Part shown: positions 1-7,516 of the stretch, piece by piece
Layout: each line of letters begins with the position of its first letter
Position numbering within the stretch: the stretch's first letter is position 1
DNA from: a virus
Length of the DNA: 28,970 nt
Direction: 5' to 3' (one strand)
Virus record (IMG/VR): IMGVR_UViG_3300020391_000015
Span: 1-28,970 of that record
Notes under the pieces: generated by a model
The model's input: only the letters and a program-made list of their open reading frames with translations
What the model was told of the DNA's origin: nothing
Database searches by the model: none
Program-made: the position numbers and the translations under genes

Positions 1-707
1 GATGCAAAAGGTGACTCCAAAATTACTGAATTTTGACCGTCGATCGTTTGTGAACCAGACGCTAAAATTGTAACATTGTTCGATGCTGCTGTGCCGGCCT
101 CATCTTTCACAACATAGGTTTGACCATCTAAAAGGTTAGCAGCATCAGGCAATCTAATTGATAGTACACCATTAGTTGTGTTGGTGCCAATATAATAATC
201 TGTAGTGGATGCTGTTATTGTAGTGTTTGTATTTCTTCTATTTAATTTAAGACCACCAAAAACTTGAAGAATATTATTGTTGAATATCAAATTATTTGAT
301 CCACTGATTGTTCCAGCGCCCGCATCATTGCGAAATTGAAGTGCACCCAATGGACCTTGTGCATTTGCACTTCCCCCACCTCCACCACCAACAATGCCTG
401 TTAGGAGACTGCCATCACCCATCAGATATGAAGCAGAGATACCTGTGCTTGCCGTAATTTCTCCAGTAACATTTAATGTTTCACCATCAAATGTAAGATT
501 AGACTCACAAGTTAATGTATTAGCATTGCCATCTACATTTGTTATTATGGCGTTATTTGTTGCATTACCAACTCTGGGGACATTAATAACTTCTGCACCA
601 TCTGATGTGCTTAGGTTACCAGATACAATATTTCCCGGGGCTTGATCTTTGCCCGGGCCAAAGTATAAGGGTGCAATCACTGAGCCGGTGAAAGAGTTTT
701 TTGCCAT
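1..707 (-). CDS. Partial beta-rich virion protein (probable fibre/decoration), 3' end off window
   Basis: The reading frame starts at the ATG at 705-707 behind an AAGGAG site and stays open to the left edge, so about 235 residues are visible and the C-terminus is missing. The protein begins MAKNSFTGSVIAPLYFGPG and is rich in Gly, Ser, Thr and Asn. It has a short all-glycine stretch near residue 115 and a YVVKDEAGT motif near residue 208. The gene 20 bases upstream has the matching motif WTIKDEVPA followed by a similar NN-[IV]-T segment, so the two are likely paralogues. Such low-complexity beta-rich proteins are typical of fibres, collars or head decorations. The exact role is not known. Virion assignment rests on composition and on the neighbouring genes. 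Confidence 0.7.
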   Translation of the reverse strand, partial: MAKNSFTGSVIAPLYFGPGKDQAPGNIVSGNLSTSDGAEVINVPRVGNATNNAIITNVDGNANTLTCESNLTFDGETLNVTGEITASTGISASYLMGDGSLLTGIVGGGGGGSANAQGPLGALQFRNDAGAGTISGSNNLIFNNNILQVFGGLKLNRRNTNTTITASTTDYYIGTNTTNGVLSIRLPDAANLLDGQTYVVKDEAGTAASNNVTILASGSQTIDGQNSVILESPFA

Positions 708-726
708 GCGGTGTCTCCTTCTTTAA

Positions 727-1437
727 TTAGAAGACAAACCAGTTTGTCCCGTTTGAATACACACTAATCGCCGGCATAGTACCAGTAAGAACATATGTTC
801 CTTCATTATCAAACAATTGATTACCGCCAGCAGTACCAGTTAATGTAATATTGTTACCCCCACCGGTTCTCGCAGGAACTTCATCTTTAATAGTCCAAAT
901 TAATCCGGTTGGTACCGATGAAGCGGATGGAAATATTAATGTAGTAGCTGTAGTTCTAGTCACACCATATATATGACTATCTTGTGTGAGTGGCGTATTT
1001 GTAGCATCGATCGCTGTATACTTGCCGGCGAATCCGGCAACACTAACAACCTTTTGAGTTGCACTAGCACTTAAAACAAAATTTGTTGCTGGGCCGGCGC
1101 CGGCTTCTGTAACAACCAAGCTGCCTGTCCGCATGTGAGTGTCATCGTTTGTATTACCAAAAAATGTAGAACCAGTTGCATCAATCCTAGTGATATCTTC
1201 ATAATGAAAAACACTTGCTGACACTGAGCCAGTGACTAAAAGGTTTCCAGATAAAACAAGAGTATTGGGTGAATAAGGATGCAATGATGTATCGGAGGCA
1301 GTATGATAAACAAGCGCTGCCACACCGAGAGTAGAATTATGGCCAGTTAAAAACTGAACAGAACCTGTTGGTCCTGCAGCTTGTCCACCGCTACTCTCAT
1401 CGGTGCAATTTACATATGCCCATCCAAAATTCGCCAC
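727..1437 (-). CDS. Beta-rich virion protein, paralogue of the next gene
   Basis: This 236-residue protein starts at GTG 1435-1437, with a GGAG about 12 bases upstream inside the end of the preceding gene. It has repeated Thr/Ser/Gly-rich segments such as LVLSGNLLVTGSVSAS (about residues 61-76), which look like beta-strands. The C-terminal third has the WTIKDEVPA...NNITLTG pattern shared with the downstream gene. It ends in GTNWFVF, an aromatic-ending C-terminus often seen in fibre-like proteins. No enzymatic motif is visible. It is most likely a tail fibre, whisker or head-fibre component and lies in the same late transcription unit as its neighbours. Confidence 0.7.
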   Translation of the reverse strand: MANFGWAYVNCTDESSGGQAAGPTGSVQFLTGHNSTLGVAALVYHTASDTSLHPYSPNTLVLSGNLLVTGSVSASVFHYEDITRIDATGSTFFGNTNDDTHMRTGSLVVTEAGAGPATNFVLSASATQKVVSVAGFAGKYTAIDATNTPLTQDSHIYGVTRTTATTLIFPSASSVPTGLIWTIKDEVPARTGGGNNITLTGTAGGNQLFDNEGTYVLTGTMPAISVYSNGTNWFVF

Positions 1438-1441
1438 GGGC

Positions 1442-1858
1442 CTAGCCTACTCCGTCAGAGCCTTTCCAGTTTGGACCGGCATCGGTTTCAACTGATGAGG
1501 CATCAATATTGGTTAAGCCAGCAACAATATCAAACTTAAAAGTAGTAGCATCTACAGCTACAAAATATAACTCACTAACTTTTAAATCTAACGCTTGAGA
1601 TGTACTAGAGCTAACATTAACAAAAAAATGATTGTTACCAATTGTACCTGCGTGGCTAAAACCAACTCTTACATCACCCAACTCATTACTGTCTGGAATA
1701 ATTTGAACCCACTTTGTGACCTTTGGGAATGTTATTTTTAATGTATTTGAACCAGTGGCAGGCGCCAAGCACGAACCTGTTGCAAACGGCTTTCCGCTAA
1801 CTTGAAAAGAACCAACGTTATTTAGTCCAACTCTTGTATTCCAGTTTTGTAGTGCCAT
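1442..1858 (-). CDS. Small beta-rich virion protein (possible head decoration)
   Basis: A 138-residue protein starting at ATG 1856-1858 with a good AAGGAG site. It begins MALQNWNTRVGLNNVGSFQVSG and is almost entirely predicted beta-strand and loop, with no signal peptide, membrane segment or catalytic motif. The sequence VTKWVQIIPDSNELGDVRVGF (about residues 47-67) looks like a compact beta-sandwich core. It is the first gene after a 41-base gap that carries a candidate ACTATTTA promoter element, so it may head a strongly expressed late unit. An abundant small decoration or fibre-base protein would fit. Function is inferred from composition and position. Confidence 0.7.
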   Translation of the reverse strand: MALQNWNTRVGLNNVGSFQVSGKPFATGSCLAPATGSNTLKITFPKVTKWVQIIPDSNELGDVRVGFSHAGTIGNNHFFVNVSSSTSQALDLKVSELYFVAVDATTFKFDIVAGLTNIDASSVETDAGPNWKGSDGVG

Positions 1859-1889
1859 TATTAAACTCCTTAAAATTTGTTTTACATTG

Positions 1890-1897
1890 TAAATAGT
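1890..1897 (-). promoter_or_regulatory. Candidate late promoter element ACTATTTA
   Basis: On the minus strand ACTATTTA stands 31 bases upstream of the ATG of the 138-residue virion gene, directly after the bS21 stop codon. The same octamer occurs in two other intergenic gaps (12962-12969 and 27094-27101), both before structural or leader genes. A promoter role is inferred from this recurrence. Confidence 0.35.
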
Positions 1898-1899
1898 TG

Positions 1900-2142
1900 C
1901 TAAATTTTTCTACGCCGTCTTTCTATGGCCCTTTGCTTTTTTCTTTCTTCTCTAAGACGTGCTCGCTGGGCTCTTTCTTTTTTAATCTTCTTTTTCACAG
2001 AAGGTTTCTCATAGTGTTTTCTATCCCTAACTTCTTCTACAATTCTTTCTTTCTTGACTTTCTTAAGAAAACGACGAATTAATCTTTCATTGCTTTCTCT
2101 ATTGTTAAATCTTTTTGTGACAACTTGTGATTTTTTTTTCAT
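1900..2142 (-). CDS. rpsU: Phage-encoded ribosomal protein bS21
   Basis: This 80-residue, extremely basic protein matches the bS21 layout. A segment NERLIRRFLKKVKKERIVEEV (about residues 18-38) corresponds to the bacterial ALRRFKRSCEKAGVLAEV region. It is followed by the hallmark RDRKHYEKPS, matching bacterial RRREFYEKP, and then a long Arg/Lys-rich helical tail. bS21 sits on the small ribosomal subunit near the platform and is involved in translation initiation. Phage copies are known in aquatic phages and are thought to replace the host protein and favour phage mRNAs. Here it sits in the late structural block, between a leader-like protein and a virion protein, with an AGTAGG site before its ATG. 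Confidence 0.87.
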   Translation of the reverse strand: MKKKSQVVTKRFNNRESNERLIRRFLKKVKKERIVEEVRDRKHYEKPSVKKKIKKERAQRARLREERKKQRAIERRRRKI

Positions 2143-2148
2143 TATTAC

Positions 2149-2538
2149 CTACTTTAATCTTTCCCATATTTTAGATGACTTACCTAAGATAGAGCTAATA
2201 TCAACACCGGCGTCACTAGGATCGCCTAAGTCAACAGCACCCGCAGCCTGTTCACGCTGAGCAGGGACAGGCGTAGTTCCTTCAAATAAGTCTACACCAT
2301 TGAAAGCATCTTTATTGATTGCTTCCATTAATTTCTTACGTTGCTCTTTTAGCTTAGTGTTCTTAGGCTCTCTAACAATTTGTCTAGGGGGCTCCTTGCT
2401 TTCAACAATAGGGGCGGCTCCCACACCCTTAACTACTTCAGAAACAACACTAGACAAAAGCCCTTCTTCTATAAGAACTTCATGAATACACTCTTTTACG
2501 AGTGGCTTGATAACTTTTTTTAATTCTGATTTTTTCAT
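2149..2538 (-). CDS. Hypothetical protein with divergent IxE-type N-terminal leader
   Basis: A 129-residue protein starting MKKSELKKVIKPLVKECIHEV. The first 10 residues resemble the leader seen on six other proteins in the window (compare MKIKKSELKKLIKEE), but here the acidic end is replaced and extended. Residues 40-75 are charged and probably disordered, and the C-terminal part (VDISSILGKSSKIWERL) could be a short helix. No enzymatic motif is visible. It has an AAGAGAG ribosome site and sits between the 225-residue membrane-segment protein and bS21. It is probably a minor virion or assembly protein. The function is unknown. Confidence 0.65.
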   Translation of the reverse strand: MKKSELKKVIKPLVKECIHEVLIEEGLLSSVVSEVVKGVGAAPIVESKEPPRQIVREPKNTKLKEQRKKLMEAINKDAFNGVDLFEGTTPVPAQREQAAGAVDLGDPSDAGVDISSILGKSSKIWERLK

Positions 2539-2554
2539 TATACTCTCTTAATTT

Positions 2555-3232
2555 TTATTCTTTTGAAAAGGGACTTGGTGTTAGCTGGGGCTGCCCCGGC
2601 TCACGCTTTAGTTTGCGCTTTTTTGCTGTGTCTTGTGTTTGTGTATTTTTAAGCACATTAGCAAGTTCAGCTTCTTTATCTTTTTTAGCGTTAGCATCTG
2701 CTGCTTTAGCATCCTTAACAAGTTCATCGGGCTTACTACTTGCAAAAAGTCTTAACAATCTCTTAGCATTCGCCCTTTCCGTAGCTATGTGATCAACAAT
2801 TTTAAGGTATTCGATTATCTCAGGATTATTGTCGGGAAGCTCCTCCCCATTGGGTCCAGTTGGTTTAGGCGGGTATGGTGTTTCTGCAATTTGTTTTAAT
2901 TTTTTTCCAATAGTACCTCCGCCCTTCACCGCGACCATGGCAAGGCGACCGACTAAAACTGGAAATTCTCTGGTGAGGTCGAATATATTATTAACATCCA
3001 TTGGTTCTACATCAGCAATTTTTCTAACTTTATCATTAACATAATCTGTACCTCTGCGGGCCGCGGCATTGGCGGCCAAGTAGGCTGTGTAACCAACAAC
3101 ACCGACTAAACTAACGCCAGTTAGTAAATCTTTAAACAATGTCATTTCATCTTCTAATAGAATATCATTCTCTTGCTCATTAAGATATCGATCCCAGTTT
3201 TCTTTGATTAAGCCATAATTCTCATGCTTCAT
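2555..3232 (-). CDS. Putative virion protein with N-terminal leader-like helix and hydrophobic segment
   Basis: A 225-residue protein whose start overlaps the end of the prohead protease gene by 11 bases (GAGG site inside that gene), so translation is probably coupled. The N-terminus MKHENYGLIKENWDRYLNE forms an amphipathic helix with two possible [LI]-x-E protease sites, I-K-E and L-N-E. Residues about 37-57 form one hydrophobic segment rich in Val, Ala and Gly. The rest is charged and helical, ending in a Lys/Pro-rich tail. The slot just after the gp21-like protease would hold the scaffold in T4, but the hydrophobic segment is not typical of a scaffold. An internal head or core protein is a reasonable guess. 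Confidence 0.6.
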   Translation of the reverse strand: MKHENYGLIKENWDRYLNEQENDILLEDEMTLFKDLLTGVSLVGVVGYTAYLAANAAARRGTDYVNDKVRKIADVEPMDVNNIFDLTREFPVLVGRLAMVAVKGGGTIGKKLKQIAETPYPPKPTGPNGEELPDNNPEIIEYLKIVDHIATERANAKRLLRLFASSKPDELVKDAKAADANAKKDKEAELANVLKNTQTQDTAKKRKLKREPGQPQLTPSPFSKE

Positions 3233-3827
3233 TGTCTAAAACCTCATCGATAAGTTGATTAATTTTAGATTGCTTTCCTTCCTTCAGTCCAAACTCTTTT
3301 GCTTCTCGCATCATAAATGCACCGGGAGTTGATGGCTCTGATACCACATCGAAACATACTAACTCAAAATCTTCTTGCACTATAGATTTACCATTGCGCT
3401 CAGTGACAGAGCCAGTTCCACGAGATGATATTCCAATAGAGCATCCGCCCTCTACTAAAGCACGCAATGTTTTGCCGGCCGGCGTTTCAAGGACTTGAAT
3501 CTTACCCATTACTTTATTGCCTTCCATCCAGATTTCATTGACTTTGTGAGATACTTTTTCAAGCGATACTTCAACCTTGTCAGGATGATCTAGCTCGCCT
3601 AAAGCTCTGTTTTGTTCAACAAGTTGTTGATACTTTTTGACTTCTCTTTCAAGGACTGGTCTTGTATAGACACGACCGTTACCGTTTAGCGTTTCGCACA
3701 TTTGCATAATTCCAGAAAGGATCATACCGCCTTCTGAAACAAACCGCTTTTCAGCTTCAGTTAACAAATCTTGACAAACTCCGCCTTCGCAAAGTTCGTA
3801 AAATTCTCTCAATAATTTTTTACCCAT
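3222..3827 (-). CDS. Prohead core maturation protease (T4 gp21-like)
   Basis: A 201-residue serine protease of the T4 gp21 (herpes assemblin-like, S80) family. Visible motifs are GELDHPD with candidate catalytic His81, GGCSIGISSRGTGS (128-140) with the serine-containing ISSRG core, and FDVVSEPS (159-166). In T4 this enzyme is packed inside the prohead, cleaves scaffold and internal proteins after [IL]-x-E, then digests itself. An upstream TTG at 3848 would add seven residues, but ATG 3825-3827 has an AGGG site and begins MGKKLLREF, so it is preferred. The N-terminal LREF and LLTEA also fit self-cleavage sites. The start lies 24 bases after the upstream membrane-protein gene. Confidence 0.9.
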   Translation of the reverse strand: MGKKLLREFYELCEGGVCQDLLTEAEKRFVSEGGMILSGIMQMCETLNGNGRVYTRPVLEREVKKYQQLVEQNRALGELDHPDKVEVSLEKVSHKVNEIWMEGNKVMGKIQVLETPAGKTLRALVEGGCSIGISSRGTGSVTERNGKSIVQEDFELVCFDVVSEPSTPGAFMMREAKEFGLKEGKQSKINQLIDEVLDNEA

Positions 3828-3851
3828 AGTTAAGACCCTTTGCAGCAACGT

Positions 3852-4202
3852 CTAACTGGTTGAAGCATCCACTTGTTTGTCCAAGTGGCAGGACTCTGGG
3901 TTTGCGTGTTTGTGTTCATGTTTAATTCCCTCATCTCCAAAAATCATATTAAGCACATATGATGTTCCTGATGATAACCATCCCATAAGGAAAAAATTGG
4001 TTACCGTCACATCAAAGTTAAATAGTTCTGTGAATGGAGAAAGCAGCAATAAAAACCACCCTATGTGAAAGCCCATACACATAGGACAATTAAATAGTTC
4101 TCCTAAACGGCCTTCTTTGGGGCGAATGTTTTTAAAAATTTTACCGTATACTACTATTTGTGTTAATCCATATGCACATAGTATAAATGTTATTAGTTCC
4201 AT
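3852..4202 (-). CDS. Small membrane protein with CPMC motif (DUF1360-like)
   Basis: A 116-residue membrane protein. ATG 4200-4202 with a GAGGA site just upstream is chosen over longer in-frame starts that would run into the preceding gene. It begins with a hydrophobic segment (residues 2-20). It then has LFNCPMCMGFHIGWFLLLL (37-54), joining a CxxC pair to a membrane helix, and a third hydrophobic segment near 66-88. The tail is His/Cys-containing (HEHKHANPESCH, 95-106) and could bind metal. The CPxC-xGF pattern resembles the small phage and bacterial family DUF1360, whose role is unknown. It is odd to find a membrane protein in the portal-protease cluster. Confidence 0.65.
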   Translation of the reverse strand: MELITFILCAYGLTQIVVYGKIFKNIRPKEGRLGELFNCPMCMGFHIGWFLLLLSPFTELFNFDVTVTNFFLMGWLSSGTSYVLNMIFGDEGIKHEHKHANPESCHLDKQVDASTS

Positions 4203-4209
4203 TAATTCC

Positions 4210-4749
4210 TCAAATAGTATACATATAGTTATAGGCGTATGGGTCACGTATATACCCGGGCCTAATTGAACCCTTTTCTGCAGCTTGTGGGACTTCACCA
4301 AGCTCTGTTGAGTATTCCTTATCAGGATCTAACGTGTGATTATCGTCCATAGAAACAATCGCCTCTACTTGTTCAAAGTAAGGTCTTTCTTCTTCAATAA
4401 AATTGTGTATATTAATCAATGCCATTTTGGCGGATGACGCATCGGGATCTGTGGATTCTTCAAGTGTTGCCTCGAAGGAACCGTAGAAAGCGCCGGCTTG
4501 GACACTCTCAGGAATGACGATTCCCTTTTTTCTCAAGCAAGCAAACAATCTATTTTGTGCACCATACACTAAGTCAGTCATTGTTTCTTTTGGAAAAGCA
4601 ACGACCTTCTTTTTATTTGGAGATAATACAATATCAATATCTCCGTGATCAAAAATCATTAAATCACCGTTTAGCGAACGGCGTAAGTCAAGCTCTAATC
4701 TAACTTTCTTTTGATTAGACTTTTTACCAACCTTAATGATTACCGGCAT
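4210..4749 (-). CDS. Conserved-looking hypothetical protein of the head-gene cluster
   Basis: A 179-residue protein starting MPVIIKVGKKSNQKKVRLEL. The ATG at 4747-4749 has an AAAGGA site 8 bases upstream and is preferred to the upstream TTG or GTG codons. It overlaps the end of the 266-residue gene by 17 bases. Residues 15-55 look like beta-strands (LMIFDHGDIDIVLSP). The middle is helical, and the C-terminus is Tyr/Asp-rich (DPYAYNYMYTI). No known catalytic motif is seen. Its place between portal and protease corresponds to the T4 interval that holds core proteins 67 and 68, so an assembly or head role is plausible, but there is no direct sequence evidence. Confidence 0.6.
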   Translation of the reverse strand: MPVIIKVGKKSNQKKVRLELDLRRSLNGDLMIFDHGDIDIVLSPNKKKVVAFPKETMTDLVYGAQNRLFACLRKKGIVIPESVQAGAFYGSFEATLEESTDPDASSAKMALINIHNFIEEERPYFEQVEAIVSMDDNHTLDPDKEYSTELGEVPQAAEKGSIRPGYIRDPYAYNYMYTI

Positions 4750-5533
4750 CACCAATTTCCTTTACAAGTTGTTGAGTCTTTAAGACTGTCAATAATAAGT
4801 TATCGTCAATTTCTGTAGCCTGAAAAGAACTAAGCTTTTCACTTATTAAATCACGACGACCATCAAGCTGGCTATCTGGAATCGAAGCAACAGTCTTCCT
4901 AAGTCTAGTTAATTCTTCATTGAGAAACATTTTAAGCTCGACTGCATTGTCAACAAAAGAAGCGATATAGTGGTTTAACAATTCTTTTTGTTCATCAAGT
5001 AGCTCATCAGAGTATTTCTGGTTAAACTTGTTTACAAAAGTTGTTAGAGTAAGAGTGTCAATTTCAGTTTCAGTTTCTAATTCAACACTCTTTGACATAT
5101 CTTCAATTATTTTATTTTCTAACATAACCTTATTTTTTGGTGTTGTTTTTATATTAAAGATCTGGTCAATGGTTGCTAATGTTTTATAGTTTGGCACAAA
5201 ATTATTAAATACAGTTGGGTCAAGCTCTTTGTTAATATCATTGATAAGTTCAGTTTGCTGCTTAAACAATCCGTGTGGATCAATTAGACGCGCAGAGATG
5301 TTAGCTTCTTTTAAAATCTTTTCACAAGTTTCAATTGGAAGACTTTGATTTTCATATAAAGACTTATAGCAATCGAGATGTTGTCTCAAATAACTACCGG
5401 GCTTAAAGTGTTTCTTCACAAGTGATACAGCAATATTTTTTCTTTCAGTGTCATTTTTAATAATCGCTGCTGTTATTTCTTTTACTAGCGATTCAAAAAC
5501 AAATGCCGTATTTCTTTTTTTATTGTGTTTCAT
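4733..5533 (-). CDS. Hypothetical helical protein next to portal (possible head-core protein)
   Basis: A 266-residue, mostly alpha-helical, Lys/Glu/Leu-rich protein starting MKHNKKRNTAFVFESLVKEI. Its ATG lies inside the last codons of the portal gene (14-base overlap) behind a GGAG site, so the two are translationally coupled. No Cys-rich, membrane or nucleotide-binding motif is visible. Long helices (about 90-210) suggest oligomerisation. In T4 the small core proteins 67 and 68 follow the portal gene, and this protein fills a similar position but is larger. A role in the prohead core or portal assembly is inferred from position only. Confidence 0.6.
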   Translation of the reverse strand: MKHNKKRNTAFVFESLVKEITAAIIKNDTERKNIAVSLVKKHFKPGSYLRQHLDCYKSLYENQSLPIETCEKILKEANISARLIDPHGLFKQQTELINDINKELDPTVFNNFVPNYKTLATIDQIFNIKTTPKNKVMLENKIIEDMSKSVELETETEIDTLTLTTFVNKFNQKYSDELLDEQKELLNHYIASFVDNAVELKMFLNEELTRLRKTVASIPDSQLDGRRDLISEKLSSFQATEIDDNLLLTVLKTQQLVKEIGDAGNH

Positions 5534-7508
5534 CTTTTTGCTCCGTCAATAGTTTATTTTTCTTTTCTAAAACATCAATTAATGATTTTACAGAATTATT
5601 CATCTCAAGAATTTTTTGTTCTTCGTCTAATTCTCTATCAGAATATATAGATGTTTGTTCTGTAAAAACTCCTCTACCCAATGATCTTAACTCTGGATAG
5701 CCTAGATTATTCTTTCTCATAGTATTGGTTTCCGGTGTAGCAATCGACCCATACGATTGAGATCTTTTACCTAATGGTCTCTTATCATTGGTGCCATCCT
5801 TTCTTACGTAAGTACTCTTATCATACACACTCAACTTTTTTGATGGACGTGAGCCGGGAGGTACTGCCAGTAATGGTGAATCATCTCCTGTATCATCTGG
5901 CGCTGGTGTTGTATCTGTTACATCTGCTGCTGGTATTTCGGCCGGGCCTCCGCCAGCAGCATCACCCGCATCATCGCCAAGATCTAAGTCACCACCTCCA
6001 AGATCACCACCTAAACCGCCACCAAGGGCATCACCGCCACCACCGGCAGCACCTGCGGCGCCTTCGGCAACTTGTTGTAGCGATGCATCATGTTTACGGT
6101 CGTAATACATTTCACGTTGATTGCGTACAAATTCTTCGTGATTGATACCAAAAATATTTTCAGACACCCAGCGGCGTGAGAAGTAACCTTCAGTGGCCGA
6201 TGCTGCAATGTCAAACTTCGCTTTCCAATGCTCAATTTCTTGTATCTCTGCAATCTTCGACGGGTTGTTGAGTGAGAGCTTGAATGAAAGCAGGTCATCG
6301 CCGCGGAACCCAAGTGTATAAAGATGAATAATCCCTATCTTCTCAAGCTCAGATATAACAACTCTCTGCAATCTCTGGATAGTTCTAGCAAAACGAATAT
6401 CTTTTTGCGCTAATGTTGTTTTATCTTCGGTCGCTCCCTCGCCCATCGTGAGATATGACTGAGGTATCTTAAGCGCTGAGAATAACTTATCGCGTAAATA
6501 TTTAACATCATCAATTGCTGTAATATTTTGGGCCCCTGCTAATGATACAATATCGGTTTGTGAGCCAGCACGGACTGGGATATAATAATCTTCTTCGATA
6601 CTCATCGGGTTGTAACGCAAATCGACGCGGCCAGTGTCAGGATTGACAACAGAATTTCTTTTAAGTTGAGTAACTACTTTTTCCATATACTGTTCAACTT
6701 CATTTGGAGGAATAGCACCAACATCGATCTTAAACACACGTCTCTCTGACGAACGTACAACACGGTAGGCCATCATTGCATCCTCCATTAGAGTAAGCTG
6801 ACGCCAGATACGACGTGAAGGCTCAAGAATAGAAGTTCCATAAGGTGCATACTTGTCGTTACCTAATACTCTGAAATGTGCAATTTGCCAGTTTTCAAAT
6901 GTTAAGCCAGCCGAGTTCCATTGATATTGCACATAATTAGGGTTTGTGGCATCCTGCCCTTCTAATCTCTCAACTTCTTGTGGGGGGAGTGAGATAGCAG
7001 ACTGTACTCCGTACTTATCATCGATGTCTAAGTACAGGACAAAATCACCGTACTTACACATTGTTCTTGACCAACCAAACAAGTTGTATTCTACGTTAAG
7101 AATATTCTCATACAAGATTGCCAACACGGCTCTTAACTCTTCATTAGGGCAACTAATATTTAGCATTGGTCTTAAATCAGAATAAGTTGTCATTTCATCT
7201 GCATAGATATCAAGAGTTGATGCAATTTCAGGAGTGTATTCCATTTGATCAAAATCAACGTAGCGCTCCGAACGACGTTGATTGGCAATTGCATTAGAGC
7301 CAATCTGATCTAATGGACTGTAATGAGTCTTCTTAAATTGTTGCCCAGATGCAGTTTTAAACCTTGAAGAAAATTTATCAAGGTGCTGTCGTCTAATTCT
7401 ACGTCCTGATTGAGAACGATAATTAATTATAGGACCAGAGAATAATCTCGTCAAAGACTTAAATAATTGAGATTGATTATTTCTGGGATTGTTTTTATTG
7501 TCGGCCAT
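5520..7508 (-). CDS. Portal protein (T4 gp20-like)
   Basis: A 662-residue portal protein. It would form the dodecameric ring at the head vertex through which DNA enters and leaves. T4-type portal features include YTPEIASTLDIYADEMTTY (91-109), GWSRTMCKYGDFVLYLDID (145-163), the DAMMAYRVVRSSERRVFKIDVG stem region (243-264), LRYNPMSIEEDYYIPV (297-312) and IPQSYLTMGEGATEDKTTLA (348-367). Residues about 481-545 are a Gly/Ala/Asp-rich low-complexity insert, followed by a basic tail. The gene starts 8 bases after the terminase stop, with no sheath or tube gene between, unlike T4. Confidence 0.93.
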   Translation of the reverse strand: MADNKNNPRNNQSQLFKSLTRLFSGPIINYRSQSGRRIRRQHLDKFSSRFKTASGQQFKKTHYSPLDQIGSNAIANQRRSERYVDFDQMEYTPEIASTLDIYADEMTTYSDLRPMLNISCPNEELRAVLAILYENILNVEYNLFGWSRTMCKYGDFVLYLDIDDKYGVQSAISLPPQEVERLEGQDATNPNYVQYQWNSAGLTFENWQIAHFRVLGNDKYAPYGTSILEPSRRIWRQLTLMEDAMMAYRVVRSSERRVFKIDVGAIPPNEVEQYMEKVVTQLKRNSVVNPDTGRVDLRYNPMSIEEDYYIPVRAGSQTDIVSLAGAQNITAIDDVKYLRDKLFSALKIPQSYLTMGEGATEDKTTLAQKDIRFARTIQRLQRVVISELEKIGIIHLYTLGFRGDDLLSFKLSLNNPSKIAEIQEIEHWKAKFDIAASATEGYFSRRWVSENIFGINHEEFVRNQREMYYDRKHDASLQQVAEGAAGAAGGGGDALGGGLGGDLGGGDLDLGDDAGDAAGGGPAEIPAADVTDTTPAPDDTGDDSPLLAVPPGSRPSKKLSVYDKSTYVRKDGTNDKRPLGKRSQSYGSIATPETNTMRKNNLGYPELRSLGRGVFTEQTSIYSDRELDEEQKILEMNNSVKSLIDVLEKKNKLLTEQKDETQ

Positions 7509-7516
7509 TTATTTTC

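Noticed and set aside
3472-3484. GC-rich palindrome GCCGGCCGGC, considered as a terminator or site
   Set aside because: It lies within the protease reading frame and is not followed by a T-run on either strand.
5774-6145. 123-residue plus-strand frame rich in His and Leu opposite the portal gene
   Set aside because: It is the shadow of the Gly/Asp-rich repeat on the coding strand; composition is an artefact of GGN and GAN codons and there is no ribosome site.
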